This document shows positions 1-10,838 of a stretch of DNA of 64,000 bases, piece by piece (position 1 is the first letter of the stretch; each line of letters opens with the position of its first letter). The position numbers and the translations under genes were made by a program. The DNA is from Hirsutella rhossiliensis (lineage: Eukaryota; Ascomycota; Sordariomycetes; Hypocreales; Ophiocordycipitaceae), in NCBI RefSeq assembly GCF_020360975.1, contig NW_025408669.1:5456001-5520000 (forward strand), given 5' to 3'. The notes beneath the pieces were generated by a model. That model was not told the origin of the DNA, did not search any database, and saw only the letters and a list, made by a program, of their open reading frames with translations.

Positions 1-112
1 TGGTGTTCTCTCTAAATGTAGTCGTCTAGCAGGGGGGGAGAATCTACCCATCAACCCCGAGGGCCGTTGCGATGATGCGTCTCGACCCCAGAGCTCCCCC
101 TCGTCAGCACTC

Positions 113-3100
113 CTAAGCCACTTTCTTGCCGCCTTCCCCCCCCTTGGGGCTATCGCCTCGGCCCCTTGCCCCCCTGCCGACAATCTTCTCCGTCCAGCTC
201 CACGACGACGCAGACGACGGCTGCGGACCCGGCTGGCCCTGCTTGTGCTCATTGGCGTCGCCCCCGAAGTCCGTGTCGCTCTCGTTGTCGCTGTCCATCC
301 AGTCCCGCTCGCTCCACGACACCGAGTCGGCTCTCTCGGGCGGGCCAAACGAGCGCGGCGACGCCCCGGGCGCGTCGCCGTTGTGCCGCTTACGCAGATC
401 GGGGACTTCGTCGAGGGCCTCGCGAGCCTCGATCTCGGTGTGCGTGTCCGAAGCAGCAGCCGTGGGGGAAGCCGCCGCCGGCATGCTGAGCTTTGTCTGA
501 GACGGCGCCTCCTTGGTCTCGCCGCCGTGCTCGTCTGGCGGGTGGCCCATGTCGAGGGCTCGCTCGCCGAGGTGCTCGTCGTCGGTCCGCATGCGCGCGA
601 CGGCGGAGTCGCTAAAGTGGGCCTCGACCAGGTGGTTGACGACGGGCCAGCCGTAGGCGTTGGCAAACATGCGCCGCACGCAGATGTTGTTGTGGGCATC
701 GGGCTCCAGCTTGACGAGCACCTTGCGCCAAGCCAGGTCCCGGTGATAGCCTCTGGCAATTTTCTCCTCGACGCGAATGTTAGACACGTCAGCCGTCTCG
801 CCGGAGCCTCTTTCGGGACTCGAGTTTGCCGATTTGGCGTGCTTCTTCGCCACGCTGCCCGAGTCCTCGTGGTTCGGAGGCAGGCCGGGCGACGAGCTAC
901 CGTTCGCCGACTGCTGCAACTCTGACGACCCTTTAAGTGATGTCTTGCGACGAATCAACGAGGAATGCCGTTTCTTCGGGGGCGGGGGTGGTATGTCGCT
1001 TGGGTGGTAGACGCGGTCGTGGAAAATTGTCCGCGGCCGCTTCGTCGGATCAATGAGATACTCGACGTTGGGGACGCCGGGGTTGAGGAGGTCGCCGGCC
1101 GATTCGAAAAAGGTCGTCTTCGGCGGAGCCAACACACTCTCGAGCGCCTCACCCAACTCGTTCCCAGAGGTAGCTTTGGCTGGCTTGCTTGAATCGTCCG
1201 ATGCGCTGGAGCTGGGTGCACTGCAGGGCGCCTGGTCCAGAGGCATCGTCTGGCCTCTGCGGAGTATCCTCTTTTGTTTCTGCGACAGGGGCTGCTCCTT
1301 GGGTGGCTCGTTGCTCTTGAAGAGGTTGAAGAAGCCGGCAAGTGGCCCTGCAGAGTTGGGTTCGCTGGCCGTGAACGGAGATCCAGGTTCCTCCTTGTAC
1401 GGTGTCGGCACCGAGCGAATGCTGGCCTTATCATCCTCGCTCATGGCATTATTCCCCGGCTGAGGAACTTGGCGCATAGACTCCCGCGGTGTGCTGGTTC
1501 CCGAATCTATCGTCTGCTCGTCGGTGGCCCACTGTCGGTGCCGAGGGTTCACCATGTTAGCACCCGTCAGCTCTGCCCACCCGAACCCAACGACCGTCTC
1601 CACCAGGCCAGCGTCTCTCCGGGCCTTTTCGACGCGCCCCAAGCCTTGCCAGTCGAGGAAGAGCAGGCAGCTTGTGCGGAGCGGGACGATGCCGTCGTTG
1701 ACGACGTTGGAGTAGACGGTACGGTTTCTGAACTTTTTCAAGGCCGTGTGCGCTGGTCCCGTGGGCAGGATCCGCAGCAACGGCTTCGAATCGGCCTGGT
1801 TTTCGCCGTACATCTTCTTGTGCGCCGACTCGCCAAGGTTACTGACTATGGCGCCCCAGCCGCTCCGCGCAATCGTGGGCGCTCTCCACGTCAGCCCCAG
1901 ATCCTTGCCGGTTCTGCCCACGAGGCCAAAGTCCAGGGCGAACTTGACGTATAGGGGGTTTTCGTTGCTCAGACCCAAGAAGGGAGTCGCCAACGCAATA
2001 AAGTTGATGGGCTTGATGAGGTCGAAGAACTGAGGAGAGTGCTTCTGGATGTAGGCGACAGCGTACATCTGGACCAGACCGCCCAGGGAGTGGGCGACGA
2101 AGCTGATGCTGGTGACTTTGTATTGCCGCTCCTGCTTTTTCCGATGCTCTCGGTTGGTATCTGTTTGTATGGTACTGTGTTTGTGCGCCTGCCTGAATTC
2201 GTGGGCCGTCTGTTGGTGTAGATGGGGGGGGTTTTCTCCTTTGAAGCCCTCGCCAAAGCCTTCGCCGGCGCCTTTGCCAATGGGAAAGAATGGTTGGTCC
2301 GGGTACGTTATGGACAGGACGTATCTAGCCAGTCGTTTGCCCAGATATTTTATGCCTCGCTCTGTCTTTGTGGCATTTCCAGAGTACCCTCGCACAATGA
2401 CTTCTTCGTCGTCTTCGTCGTCACGCTTGTCTTGCTTCTCGTCGGCTGACCGAGATCCGTTGTCGGGAGATTCCTTGGGTTGGCCATCTGAGCCCGTGGG
2501 CGACGTGGAGCGATCAGCCTCGGCTTGTCGCTTCGCGGCTCGCCTGGCTTTGGCGTCAATCTTGGCCTGCTTGGCCGCAGCATCAATGCTCTCCTTGAGA
2601 AAGAGCATGTCTGCGCCGAGGTTGCTGTGCAGGCCATGGGTGAGAATGACGAGGTGAACCTTTTCCTGCTTGCGGCTCATCTTCTTGTCTGTCGTCTCTG
2701 GATCCCCCGTCTTGACCATGCTCTCGACGGGCTTGTCGGCGCCGCGTCGGTTCTCGACTCTCTCGTTGCCGGCATCGTCCCAGCCGGGTAGCCTGGGGGT
2801 GTTCCAAAGCGTGGCAGTGTCCTCGACCTTGACATGTATGGCGCGCGAGAAGACGCCCTTTGGCTGGGCCGGGTGGTGACCGTCCTTGGCGCCGATGCTC
2901 TGCTGGTGGTCGCTCACCTTGCCCGGTTGGGGTACCTGGCTCTGGTTGCCAACGACAGGCAGCGGCTGGGTGAGGTTGAGCGACTTTGGGTCGCGAGCGA
3001 CGACGAGTTCGTATCCAACGGCGGCCGAGGTAGAGAAGATGACCTGCGACGTCACCTCGATGACCCATGTGGCGGATTCGCGGTCGTGGTCGGGGCCGTT

Positions 3101-3454
3101 GCCGAAAGCACCATGGCTGCCGGTGCCGGCGGCTTGGCGAATATCGTCAGGGACGACGAGCTCGCACTGCCAGGAGCCACCGGCCTTGAGCATGGGCTCG
3201 AATGCGGGGACGCCATAGCGGCGGGGGTTGTCGAACTTGACGTTTGGACTGAAGCCGGCAGGGTGGGCCGAGACTGAGAGGGTGTAGGGCCCGTGGACAA
3301 AGGCGGCGCGCAGGGCAATGGTCGAGGTGTTGCGGATGCGGACGTGGAGCGTCTCGGGCGAGGGCAGGATGCGGTCCTGCGAAGGGGTGTAGGTGACGGT
3401 ATAGCGGACGACCTCGCCGATCTTGACGCTGCCGACCTGGTGTAGCAGCAGCAT
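113..3454 (-). CDS. DUF676 / ROG1-type putative serine lipase
   Basis: This is a single-exon frame of 1113 aa. The N-terminal part (about residues 1-160) is beta-rich and resembles the lead domain of fungal DUF676 lipases. An alpha/beta hydrolase core starts at the motif VHLVILTHGLHSN (about residue 265). Its nucleophile elbow is VAHSLGG with Ser456, followed by a conserved ALATPFLGLS segment. Acidic, Lys-rich inserts (about 290-350) and long Ser/Pro-rich disordered stretches break up and follow the core. DUF676 proteins such as yeast Rog1 act on neutral lipids or monoacylglycerol; the exact substrate here is an inference. The first Met (context GGCGGCATGC) begins the conserved region, so an upstream coding exon is not needed. 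The remaining 112 bases of the window downstream are 3' flank. Confidence 0.9.
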   Translation of the reverse strand: MLLLHQVGSVKIGEVVRYTVTYTPSQDRILPSPETLHVRIRNTSTIALRAAFVHGPYTLSVSAHPAGFSPNVKFDNPRRYGVPAFEPMLKAGGSWQCELVVPDDIRQAAGTGSHGAFGNGPDHDRESATWVIEVTSQVIFSTSAAVGYELVVARDPKSLNLTQPLPVVGNQSQVPQPGKVSDHQQSIGAKDGHHPAQPKGVFSRAIHVKVEDTATLWNTPRLPGWDDAGNERVENRRGADKPVESMVKTGDPETTDKKMSRKQEKVHLVILTHGLHSNLGADMLFLKESIDAAAKQAKIDAKARRAAKRQAEADRSTSPTGSDGQPKESPDNGSRSADEKQDKRDDEDDEEVIVRGYSGNATKTERGIKYLGKRLARYVLSITYPDQPFFPIGKGAGEGFGEGFKGENPPHLHQQTAHEFRQAHKHSTIQTDTNREHRKKQERQYKVTSISFVAHSLGGLVQMYAVAYIQKHSPQFFDLIKPINFIALATPFLGLSNENPLYVKFALDFGLVGRTGKDLGLTWRAPTIARSGWGAIVSNLGESAHKKMYGENQADSKPLLRILPTGPAHTALKKFRNRTVYSNVVNDGIVPLRTSCLLFLDWQGLGRVEKARRDAGLVETVVGFGWAELTGANMVNPRHRQWATDEQTIDSGTSTPRESMRQVPQPGNNAMSEDDKASIRSVPTPYKEEPGSPFTASEPNSAGPLAGFFNLFKSNEPPKEQPLSQKQKRILRRGQTMPLDQAPCSAPSSSASDDSSKPAKATSGNELGEALESVLAPPKTTFFESAGDLLNPGVPNVEYLIDPTKRPRTIFHDRVYHPSDIPPPPPKKRHSSLIRRKTSLKGSSELQQSANGSSSPGLPPNHEDSGSVAKKHAKSANSSPERGSGETADVSNIRVEEKIARGYHRDLAWRKVLVKLEPDAHNNICVRRMFANAYGWPVVNHLVEAHFSDSAVARMRTDDEHLGERALDMGHPPDEHGGETKEAPSQTKLSMPAAASPTAAASDTHTEIEAREALDEVPDLRKRHNGDAPGASPRSFGPPERADSVSWSERDWMDSDNESDTDFGGDANEHKQGQPGPQPSSASSWSWTEKIVGRGARGRGDSPKGGEGGKKVA

Positions 3455-4954
3455 GCCGCCGGGTCTGGCGGTGCGCCGAGGCGGGACAAGCGAGGCGGAG
3501 GCGGCCCCGGGGAGGGGGGCAGAGGAGCTAATCGAGGCCGAGACGGAAGGTCGTCAACTGCGCATCGGCATGATCTTGAGGTAAGCGATAGAACGGCGGC
3601 GCGGGACGAGGCCGCCTTTCTTGCAGCGAGCCGAGGCTCGAGTCGGAGGGCCGAGGCACCGGAGGGAGGGCGAGGCAGCCGGAAAGTGTCGGTCGTGCGC
3701 GGCGATGGTTACATAGGTATTGCCGTGGTCGAGGGCGAGGGGGAGTAGGAGAGGCGAGAGCAGGAGAAGCAGAGCAGATGTTGGAGAGAGAGAAGAGAGG
3801 TTGGCGAGTGACAAAGAGAGAACAAAGGCACCAACGGAAGGATCCTGGGTGATTGTGTGTTGTGATGGGGGAGAGGTACTGTCTACTTACTGACTAAGAC
3901 GCCCCGTGAGCGCCTCTTGTTCCTCTACACCCAGCCCACGGTGTGACGCTACTTTGACTGCTCGCGCAACAATAGCCCGCGCAGCCGGGTGACGTAATGT
4001 TCAAGTAGACGCTACGCGGACATGAGCTGCTGGAATGCCCAATTCCTTTTCACAGTTCAGTTAAGTCCAATGACGTCTACATTCAGCCTCCTCTGCTCTT
4101 CAAGCCAACTCGTTTCGATTCAACTACCTGCCTGGCAGCTGGGGGTTGACTAATGCAGAAACTACTCAATTCCAACAGCACTCGTCGCCATCCACCGCCT
4201 CGCCGCCCACCATGTCAGCCCATAACGAAAGCGAAAGCCGACTGGCTCAGCCCTTTCGACTTGTTCCACCCAGGGCCGACATCCAGAGGAGTCGTCGGCG
4301 CGTAGACGGGTTACCCTGACTTGACTCAATCCCTAATTCGACAGACGGTCCATAAAACATCCCGTATATACACCTTCGCCATCGTCACAGCCCCAAACCC
4401 TCACCGTTGATGGTTCGCAGTCGGCCTGCGAAGCCAGCATCTAAGCCCTCGCTCAGCTGTCGACGACCTTGCGGTTCACGCCACCACATAGCCGTATCAC
4501 AGCCGGATCGCACCCAGCGCCGCCTCGTAATCACCGTCTGAACTCGCACATGGTCAAACGGCCAGGCTTGACCCTCGCTCAGCTGTGGACGGCCTGGTTC
4601 ACGCCACCGCATCCCCTCTTGCCCGGTGGCTGGCATGCACCTCTCCAAACTGCTTGCAACATCAGACGGGACGCCGGCAAAAGCATAAACAAGACATTGC
4701 GGAGCAAGACGTAATCCAATACACGCCGAGGCAACCAGCCGGGGCCCATCAACCCCCCCTTCAAAGGTATCAAACATCCAGACTGCAAGCAACCGCCTCC
4801 GTCCTCGTGCCTAACAGTGAATTATTATACGGCTTCACTGGCTGAAGCCAGGTGCCAAAAAGAAATCGACGCCAAAAGCATATCATGAGCCTCGTGGGAG
4901 ATCAGTCTCTTTCCACCTCTCTGCCCCTCTCTGTGAATGGAAAATCTTCAAGAT
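3455..4954. other. Intergenic region, lipase leader and RBR ligase 3' flank
   Basis: No convincing gene is seen. The part next to the lipase start (3455-3890) is GC-rich with purine runs and is probably its 5' leader. Around 4080-4380 there is pyrimidine-rich promoter-like DNA. Several open frames of 60-135 codons overlap each other on both strands without recognisable domains, which is normal for GC-rich DNA. Confidence 0.5.
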
Positions 4955-7538
4955 TTACGCATGGCCAACAGTCGACTCCCCATCTGGAATGCCGGGCTCG
5001 ACAAAGCTGCGCCATTGCGAGACGCGGTTCATGCCCTGCCCGCGCCCGTTGAGACCCGCCATGTCCGACGACGTGGGCGGCTTCTCGAACCCGCGCCGAC
5101 GGCTTCCGGGAGCGTGAATCTCGCTCTCGTCCTCATATGTGCGCGACAGGCGAGCCTCAACCACCCGCCCCGACCGTACCGTGCGCGGCTGCCTGTTGTA
5201 CAGCTCCTCCTCTAGGCTGTGCTGCCGCAGCGTGCGTCTCTGCGGCGCTGCTGGCGGGCCCGTGTCTGGTCCATGTGGCATGGGCAGCGCCATCGGCCCC
5301 ATTCTCGCCCGTATCCCCATCCCCGGCCGCGTCTCTGAAAAGCGGTCGGCCAGCCGCCGCTCCATCGAGCCCGCTCGCTTGTTTCGGGTCCGGCGCTCAT
5401 CGTCAACGTAGTCTGCGCTCCGGTCCAGCGTCACCACCCGGGCCGGCACCCGATAGCGGCCGCTGCCTCTGTAGTCGTCATTCATGAAGTGCCCTGCGGC
5501 GTTGCCGATCCCGTGAACATCGCCAACGCCCCCCATGACGTCGCGCTCATTGTGAAAGTCGCTGGGATACTGCAGATGCCGCACCGTGTCCGTGTCCCAC
5601 TGTCCTTGCCGCCGGCGCATGGGCATTTCCTCGTGATAGCTCCTCCGCCGCGGTCGCGCCGGTGCCGTCATGGTTACCGGATGATGGTTCCGCAGCTCAC
5701 TAGGCATGGGCGGACCGTCGCCGTCAAAGATGTCCCGCAAGTCCCCCCGAATCTGAGGCACGGACATGTCCGCGTGATCGAGCATGTCTCCCAGGAAGCC
5801 GCCGTCGTTGAACCACGGGCAGTCACAGCCCTTCCACTTTACGCCACATATCATACAGAACTCGCCACCGCACCGGCTGTCACAAGTCAGTCAATGTCCG
5901 TGACGGTTACGCAACCGCGCCTGTGCAACGGGCCACTCACCACGTCATATGGTTGCAGCCCTCCTTGAGTTCGACAACGGCCTTGCAGCGATAGCATCGT
6001 TTCCAGCCCTCTTCTTGTGCCTGGGCCAGCAGTCTCGCCGTCTCCTCGTCCTGGGGGCAGTCCTCGGCGCCGTGCCACTTGGCGTTGCAGTGACCACAGA
6101 CCTTTGTCTTGCAGCGGCCGCAGAGCGCCACCTTTCGGCCCTTTTCCTTGAAGATGTTGGCCGGCTTGATCCACTCGCCGCACTTCCGCGACGGGCAGTA
6201 CAGGCGGTTCTTGGTCGAAAACTCGGCAAACTTGCGGTTCCATGTCGACTTGAAGCTGTCGTCAAACAGACGCTCCACATGTTTCACTGGAATGTGATCC
6301 TGCGTGCAGCACCGCGGCGGCATGTGCTGCGGGTCTGTGATGGACAGCTTGAAGATGCGCTCTAAACATGAGCGGCACATGGAGTGGCCGCACTTGAGCC
6401 TGGCTACCTTGGAGAGCGACACGTCTCCCATGCAGATGACGCACGCGACGCTACACACCAAACATCAGCGCGCGACCCGACGGCTGTGGCACAGCGCTCG
6501 TCCTCACCGTTTTGCTGCCTTGGGCTCCTTGGCGCGTTCCTCCGGAGGTGCACGCCGCGGCGACGGAGTGCCGAATATGCTGCCCAAAATGCCCGATGGG
6601 CCGCCGGACACGGAACCGGCCCTGCTGCGACTTGATCTCACCCTGCTCGGCTCTCGAGGCCTGTCCTCGTGATGGATCACGTCGGCCGACCGGTTTCTCC
6701 TCCTAACCGTGGATCTGATACGAGCGCCGTCGTCAGACCCGAGCACCCGCCACCAAGAGGGACGAGGAAGGTCAACAAACCTCTTGGAGGACACGGGGGG
6801 TCTCGAGTCTTCAATCACGTCATTCAGCTGCAAGCGGCGGCCCTGGCGAGAGGATGCGCTCCGGTCCGCCGTCTTGGACGATGCTCGCGCCGGAGAGTTG
6901 CTAAACGAGTGGCGGCGTCGCACCACCGTCTCTCCTGGGTCGGCGTGGTGCTGTCTCGTGCGCTGCCTGTGGTACCCTCTGTCGGCCGATGACAGCATGT
7001 ACTCGTCGCGACTCGATTGCCGGTCCCCTCGGTGCCTTGACGAGCCGTCGTCGTCGTCGTCGTCATCGTCGGCCACCTCGACCACCTCTATGAAGTCGTC
7101 GCCGTCGTCGCCGCCGCCGCCGTAAGCGCGCCCACTGGCCGATGAGTAGCCCGAGTACTCGGGCAGCGGGGGTGCACGATGATGGTAAGTGGGGGAGGCA
7201 TCTCGCCTCGGGCGCCGCCGACCGCCGACGGAATCTCCTCCATCGCCGTAGGCCATCCAATGCCTCGGCCTCCTGTAGGCGTCGGTCGACGACCGGGCCA
7301 GATGCGGTGGCGGCGGCATCGTCGAGTCGGCCGCATCCAAGGTCCTCGACGAGGTGCTCTCGGAGCGCCGCGATGCTCTGCGGCCAGAGCTATGTAGTCG
7401 GTCGTTCCGAGGGTGAGGCAGCGAATCACGAGGTTGTTCGGCCTGGGACTTCCAATCGAGGGTGCTTCTCTGATAGCGTCTGCGTCGCCTCGAGCGGCCA
7501 TGGCCATCGTCGGCGTCTCGATATGCTTCCAGCCTCAT
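4955..7538 (-). CDS. RBR-type (RING-IBR-RING) E3 ubiquitin ligase
   Basis: Three exons on the minus strand, 7538-6508, 6450-5941 and 5876-4955, give 820 aa. The 57-nt and 64-nt introns have gtgagg/gtgagt donors and keep the frame. Residues 1-340 are a disordered Arg/Ser/Asp-rich arm. RING1 begins ACVICMGDV, with CGHSMCRSC downstream. The IBR carries CPSRKCGEW and CGRCKTKVCGHC. RING2 reads CYRCKAVVELKEGCNHMTC followed by CRCGGEFCMIC. By comparison with HHARI/Parkin, the Cys after NHMT (Cys514) should be the catalytic thioester Cys; its codon is split TG|C by intron 2. The C-terminal arm (about 540-820) is low-complexity. RBR ligases take ubiquitin from an E2 onto this Cys before passing it to substrate; the substrate is unknown. 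The first Met is a guess because the arm is poorly conserved. Confidence 0.88.
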
Positions 7539-9044
7539 ATCTGCGCAGCCCCAGGCTGGCGGTTGGGCTCTAGACTCGGCTCGGCGACCCAGAGGCGTCT
7601 GTGGATCGAGGGGACGCAGCGCCCGACAGGATGCAGCCTCGTGGGCCAGTCACGGCTGTCCACGCCGCACAGGGGCCTGTTTACAGCGCACGCCGATGAT
7701 TGGACCGGCCGTGGCCTGGCAGCCACCTACCACCGGGCGATGCTGCGTATGGGCGGCAGCAGTTGGGCCGCCACGGGTCACAGGCGACGAGCCCAGGGAG
7801 AGAAGAGTGATCGAAGATCAAGGGTCAGGAGACGCGAAGGAGAAGCAGGGGTGGTGGCATCGAATGGCCTGTTGCCTGTCAGCCTAAGAAGCCAGGCTCA
7901 TGCTTGGACACACACGGCCACACGCCCCCCCCCTCGCGTGATTGGCCGCAGGAGTTTTGTCTAGGCGCCCGGCACGAGCCAAAAACGCTCATTCGACAAG
8001 TTCCGTACAGTAGTGCTTGTGGTGAGGGGATTGACGGTGGGGGTTGGCTTTCCTGCGGACCAAGGGGGGAGGCGCTGAACGTGATTAAATTCGGGCGGCA
8101 GCGATAGTCACAGTCACGTGCTGCGAGGGCGACGTCACACATCGAAGATGGATGCTTTCTGTTTCTTGGAACGCAGCCAAAGCCAACGACATTCCGAACC
8201 CTGTCTGCATCGGCCCACGTCCCCGTCATCGACAGACACTGTTTGCTGCATGACGCTCCAGCCCCCCACTGCCGTGTCTGCATTTTCGTGCGGCGGTTCA
8301 CCGGCCGTCTTTGCTTGCAGGGCCCGAACGAATCAAGAAGCATGCGTCAATGGCAAGTTGCGGGCTGCGATCGACGGAGCCACAGCTGCCGCCGCTCGTG
8401 GACGTGGAGACAGCGGGCCGGGCCTAGGTGGGGCCGGTCCGGCCCTGTCCGGAACCCGTCTCCGCTTCCCCGGGCTCCCCTCCCCCTCGCCGATCAGCAG
8501 TTCATAACGCCTCATTTCCTGTGCATTCCGGGTCAAACCAGAGGAGCCAACACCAACAAGACGCTGCGCCCACGACGCCTTAGTGTATCCAAATAAATCT
8601 GGTGAGCAAAGTGCGCCGAATCCCGACGGCGGAGTCAGACAGCGCTTGGCGTGGACGTCGAGACAGTGGCGACTCTTCACGACGATTCGGTTCTGCAGGC
8701 TCCAAGGCTCTGAGACCTGGTTCATACACTACTTCAAGTTTTCGCGCGCTACAGACTGCTCAGCCACTGTGTCTGTCTTTCACAGGAATACGAGGCCAAA
8801 AGGACACGGCAGCAAGCAAAGCCGCCAAGGCAGCAGGGCAGCCGCCATGAAGAGCCATCGACCGAATTGGCGACCAGCAGCGAGTCCACGCCGCCACGCC
8901 GCCTCCGCTCAAAGTGCCACTGCGACGACGCCACTTGCTCAGACCTTGACCGCGTCAGGGACAGTTGGCAGCACCCTGGGCCTGTTGGTTCGCAGCGCCG
9001 TTTCTCGTGAATCTGTACGTCGTCATGCCCTATCCAATTACAAA
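7539..9044. other. Intergenic region between RBR ligase promoter and Macro-SirTM 3' end
   Basis: About 1.5 kb without a gene I can support. It should hold the RBR ligase promoter on one side and the 3' end of the Macro-SirTM gene on the other. A CCCCCCCCC run lies near 7926. Open frames here overlap in opposite directions and carry no motifs. Confidence 0.5.
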
Positions 9045-10838
9045 CTACTGTACTGCTGTTGAACGGCTAAGTAACTGCCCAATCGCAGCGGCTATGTCGC
9101 CGTTGATGCTCGCTGCCAAACCCTCCTCCTCCAGATCCGACGGTGCGGCTGATTCAGGTCCCATCGCCACCCTCACTAGCTTGACCCTGCCCTCGCTGGA
9201 CCTGGCCCAGTCCTCGTTCGGCCACCGCAGCACTCCAGGCGTCGACGATCCCACACCGAGCTCGAGAATGACAACATCTTTGCCGTTGGCTCTCATCCGC
9301 TCCTTGAACTCTTTCCACCGCCTCTCCCCGTCCTTGAATGGGGCATCGTTGAATCGATGGTCGGCACGGACGCAGATGCCCATCATGCCATCGCAGCGGC
9401 GGCACCGCGGGACTCGGCCCGGGTCCGTCAGCCGCTGTGTCCTCGGGTCCAGTGACTGCTGTGCGGCTTTTAGCCATGGCTCCGACGGCTCCGCCGAGTC
9501 GGGGTGGCAGTTTGACAGGCACTGCAGGACCGAATAGGAGCCCTGCGGCGTGGACAGCTTCTCGGGCGCCCATCCGTTGGCCACGAAGAGGCCGTCGGCG
9601 TTGGAGGTGCGGACGTGGGCGTCGGGTCCAAGCTTGTCAAGCCACGAGATGAGTCCCTGATACATGGGCGACGGCGGCCAGGACTTGACCAAGCCCAGAT
9701 GCGTCGCAAAGTATCCCCAGCGGTCCTGCTCCGTGGGCCAGCCGGAATAGCCAAAGACGCTGTAGAGCGTCCGGAACCCGTATTTGAGAAAGCCTGGGAA
9801 CTCTTTGGTAAAGAGCGCCGTTGATGTGTAGTCGAGGCCGTCGGCGGCAGACAGGCCAGCTCCCGCGCTCACGACGACGGCATCGGCCGAGTTTAGCCAC
9901 TGGCGTGCGTGGACCATGGACTCGCACTCGACTACGGCGGACGGGTTCGGGCTCGAGGCAGTCGAGCGGCGCCACGTCGGCAGGGCCGAGGACAAGATGT
10001 CCTGGTAGATGCCGTGGTCCGTATCGGTAAAGGTGTTGAAGATGACATCCGTCACTGTCGTCTGCAAATGATCGTGAAGCCACGCAGCCACCGTCCGCAC
10101 CGCAATCTCGGCAGCGTGCCTCGCCGGAAAGGCAAACAGGCCGGTCGAGATGCCGCACAAGGCGACCCGCTTGCGACCGTCCGCTCCGGCCGGTAGCGTC
10201 TCGGCGGCCTCGAGCACGGAGCGGTAGCATTGCGCGAGCTGCTCCTCGTGCCGCGGCTCGGGCTTTCCCCCGGGAGCAAGCTGGGGGCCGAGGACGTGCA
10301 CGACATGGGCCGCGGGAAGGCAGTGTCCCCGCGTGACGATGCACTCGCCGGGGTCGAGGTCGCGGCCTCTCGCCGCCATGAGAGCGTAGCAGTCGTCGCG
10401 GAGCCGGGGCCCGGCCCACGTATGGATCGCATTGTCAATGCAGCGATGGGAGGGCTGGAAACAGCCGATGGCGCGGTAGTTGGCGGCGTTGGCGATGACG
10501 GTGACGTTGGCCAGGGCGGTCAAGTCGCCTTTCCAGACGGAGACGGTGCCGTCTCGCGCAAAGAACAGTGCTGGCTTGATGGTCTCGGCACGCGTGAGCA
10601 GTCTCTGCGACATCCACTTCCGAAGAGCTAGGTCAATGTCGTCCAAAAGGCCTGCCGGCAGCAGAGGATCGGGGTGCCGCAGACACAGCATTTGTTGCAG
10701 CAGCTGCCTCTGTCCCGCCTCATCGACGCGGTCTAGACGCTTTTGCAGCTTATGCCGAGGAAGGCGTCTCTCGCAAGGCTCCTCACTGCACTGGGCGTGG
10801 TCAAGAACCTGGACAAGGATATCTTGTGTTCTCGGCAT
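9045..10838 (-). CDS. Zinc macrodomain fused to class-M sirtuin (SirTM)
   Basis: A 597-aa intronless protein. The N-terminal part is a zinc-type macrodomain: ANAAN ribose-binding loop, then GCFQPSHRCIDNAIH, with Cys126, His131 and Cys133 matching the metal site of Zn-macrodomains. Residues about 320-597 are a sirtuin Rossmann domain with VVSAGAGLSAADGLDY. The catalytic region has TSNADG (Asn413, Asp415) and PQGSYS (Gln432), where canonical deacetylase sirtuins have His. The 19-residue Asn-to-Gln spacing equals that of the SirTM residues N118/D120/Q137. A CxxxC and a CRRC pair may bind structural zinc. SirTM enzymes are mono-ADP-ribosyltransferases, and Zn-macrodomains remove that mark; bacteria encode them as neighbours, and fungal fusions are known. 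The frame opens 66 codons further upstream, but I chose 10838 because of its context (CCCAACATGCC) and a TATAAG 70-75 nt upstream. The carrier protein it modifies is unknown. Confidence 0.92.
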   Translation of the reverse strand: MPRTQDILVQVLDHAQCSEEPCERRLPRHKLQKRLDRVDEAGQRQLLQQMLCLRHPDPLLPAGLLDDIDLALRKWMSQRLLTRAETIKPALFFARDGTVSVWKGDLTALANVTVIANAANYRAIGCFQPSHRCIDNAIHTWAGPRLRDDCYALMAARGRDLDPGECIVTRGHCLPAAHVVHVLGPQLAPGGKPEPRHEEQLAQCYRSVLEAAETLPAGADGRKRVALCGISTGLFAFPARHAAEIAVRTVAAWLHDHLQTTVTDVIFNTFTDTDHGIYQDILSSALPTWRRSTASSPNPSAVVECESMVHARQWLNSADAVVVSAGAGLSAADGLDYTSTALFTKEFPGFLKYGFRTLYSVFGYSGWPTEQDRWGYFATHLGLVKSWPPSPMYQGLISWLDKLGPDAHVRTSNADGLFVANGWAPEKLSTPQGSYSVLQCLSNCHPDSAEPSEPWLKAAQQSLDPRTQRLTDPGRVPRCRRCDGMMGICVRADHRFNDAPFKDGERRWKEFKERMRANGKDVVILELGVGSSTPGVLRWPNEDWARSSEGRVKLVRVAMGPESAAPSDLEEEGLAASINGDIAAAIGQLLSRSTAVQ

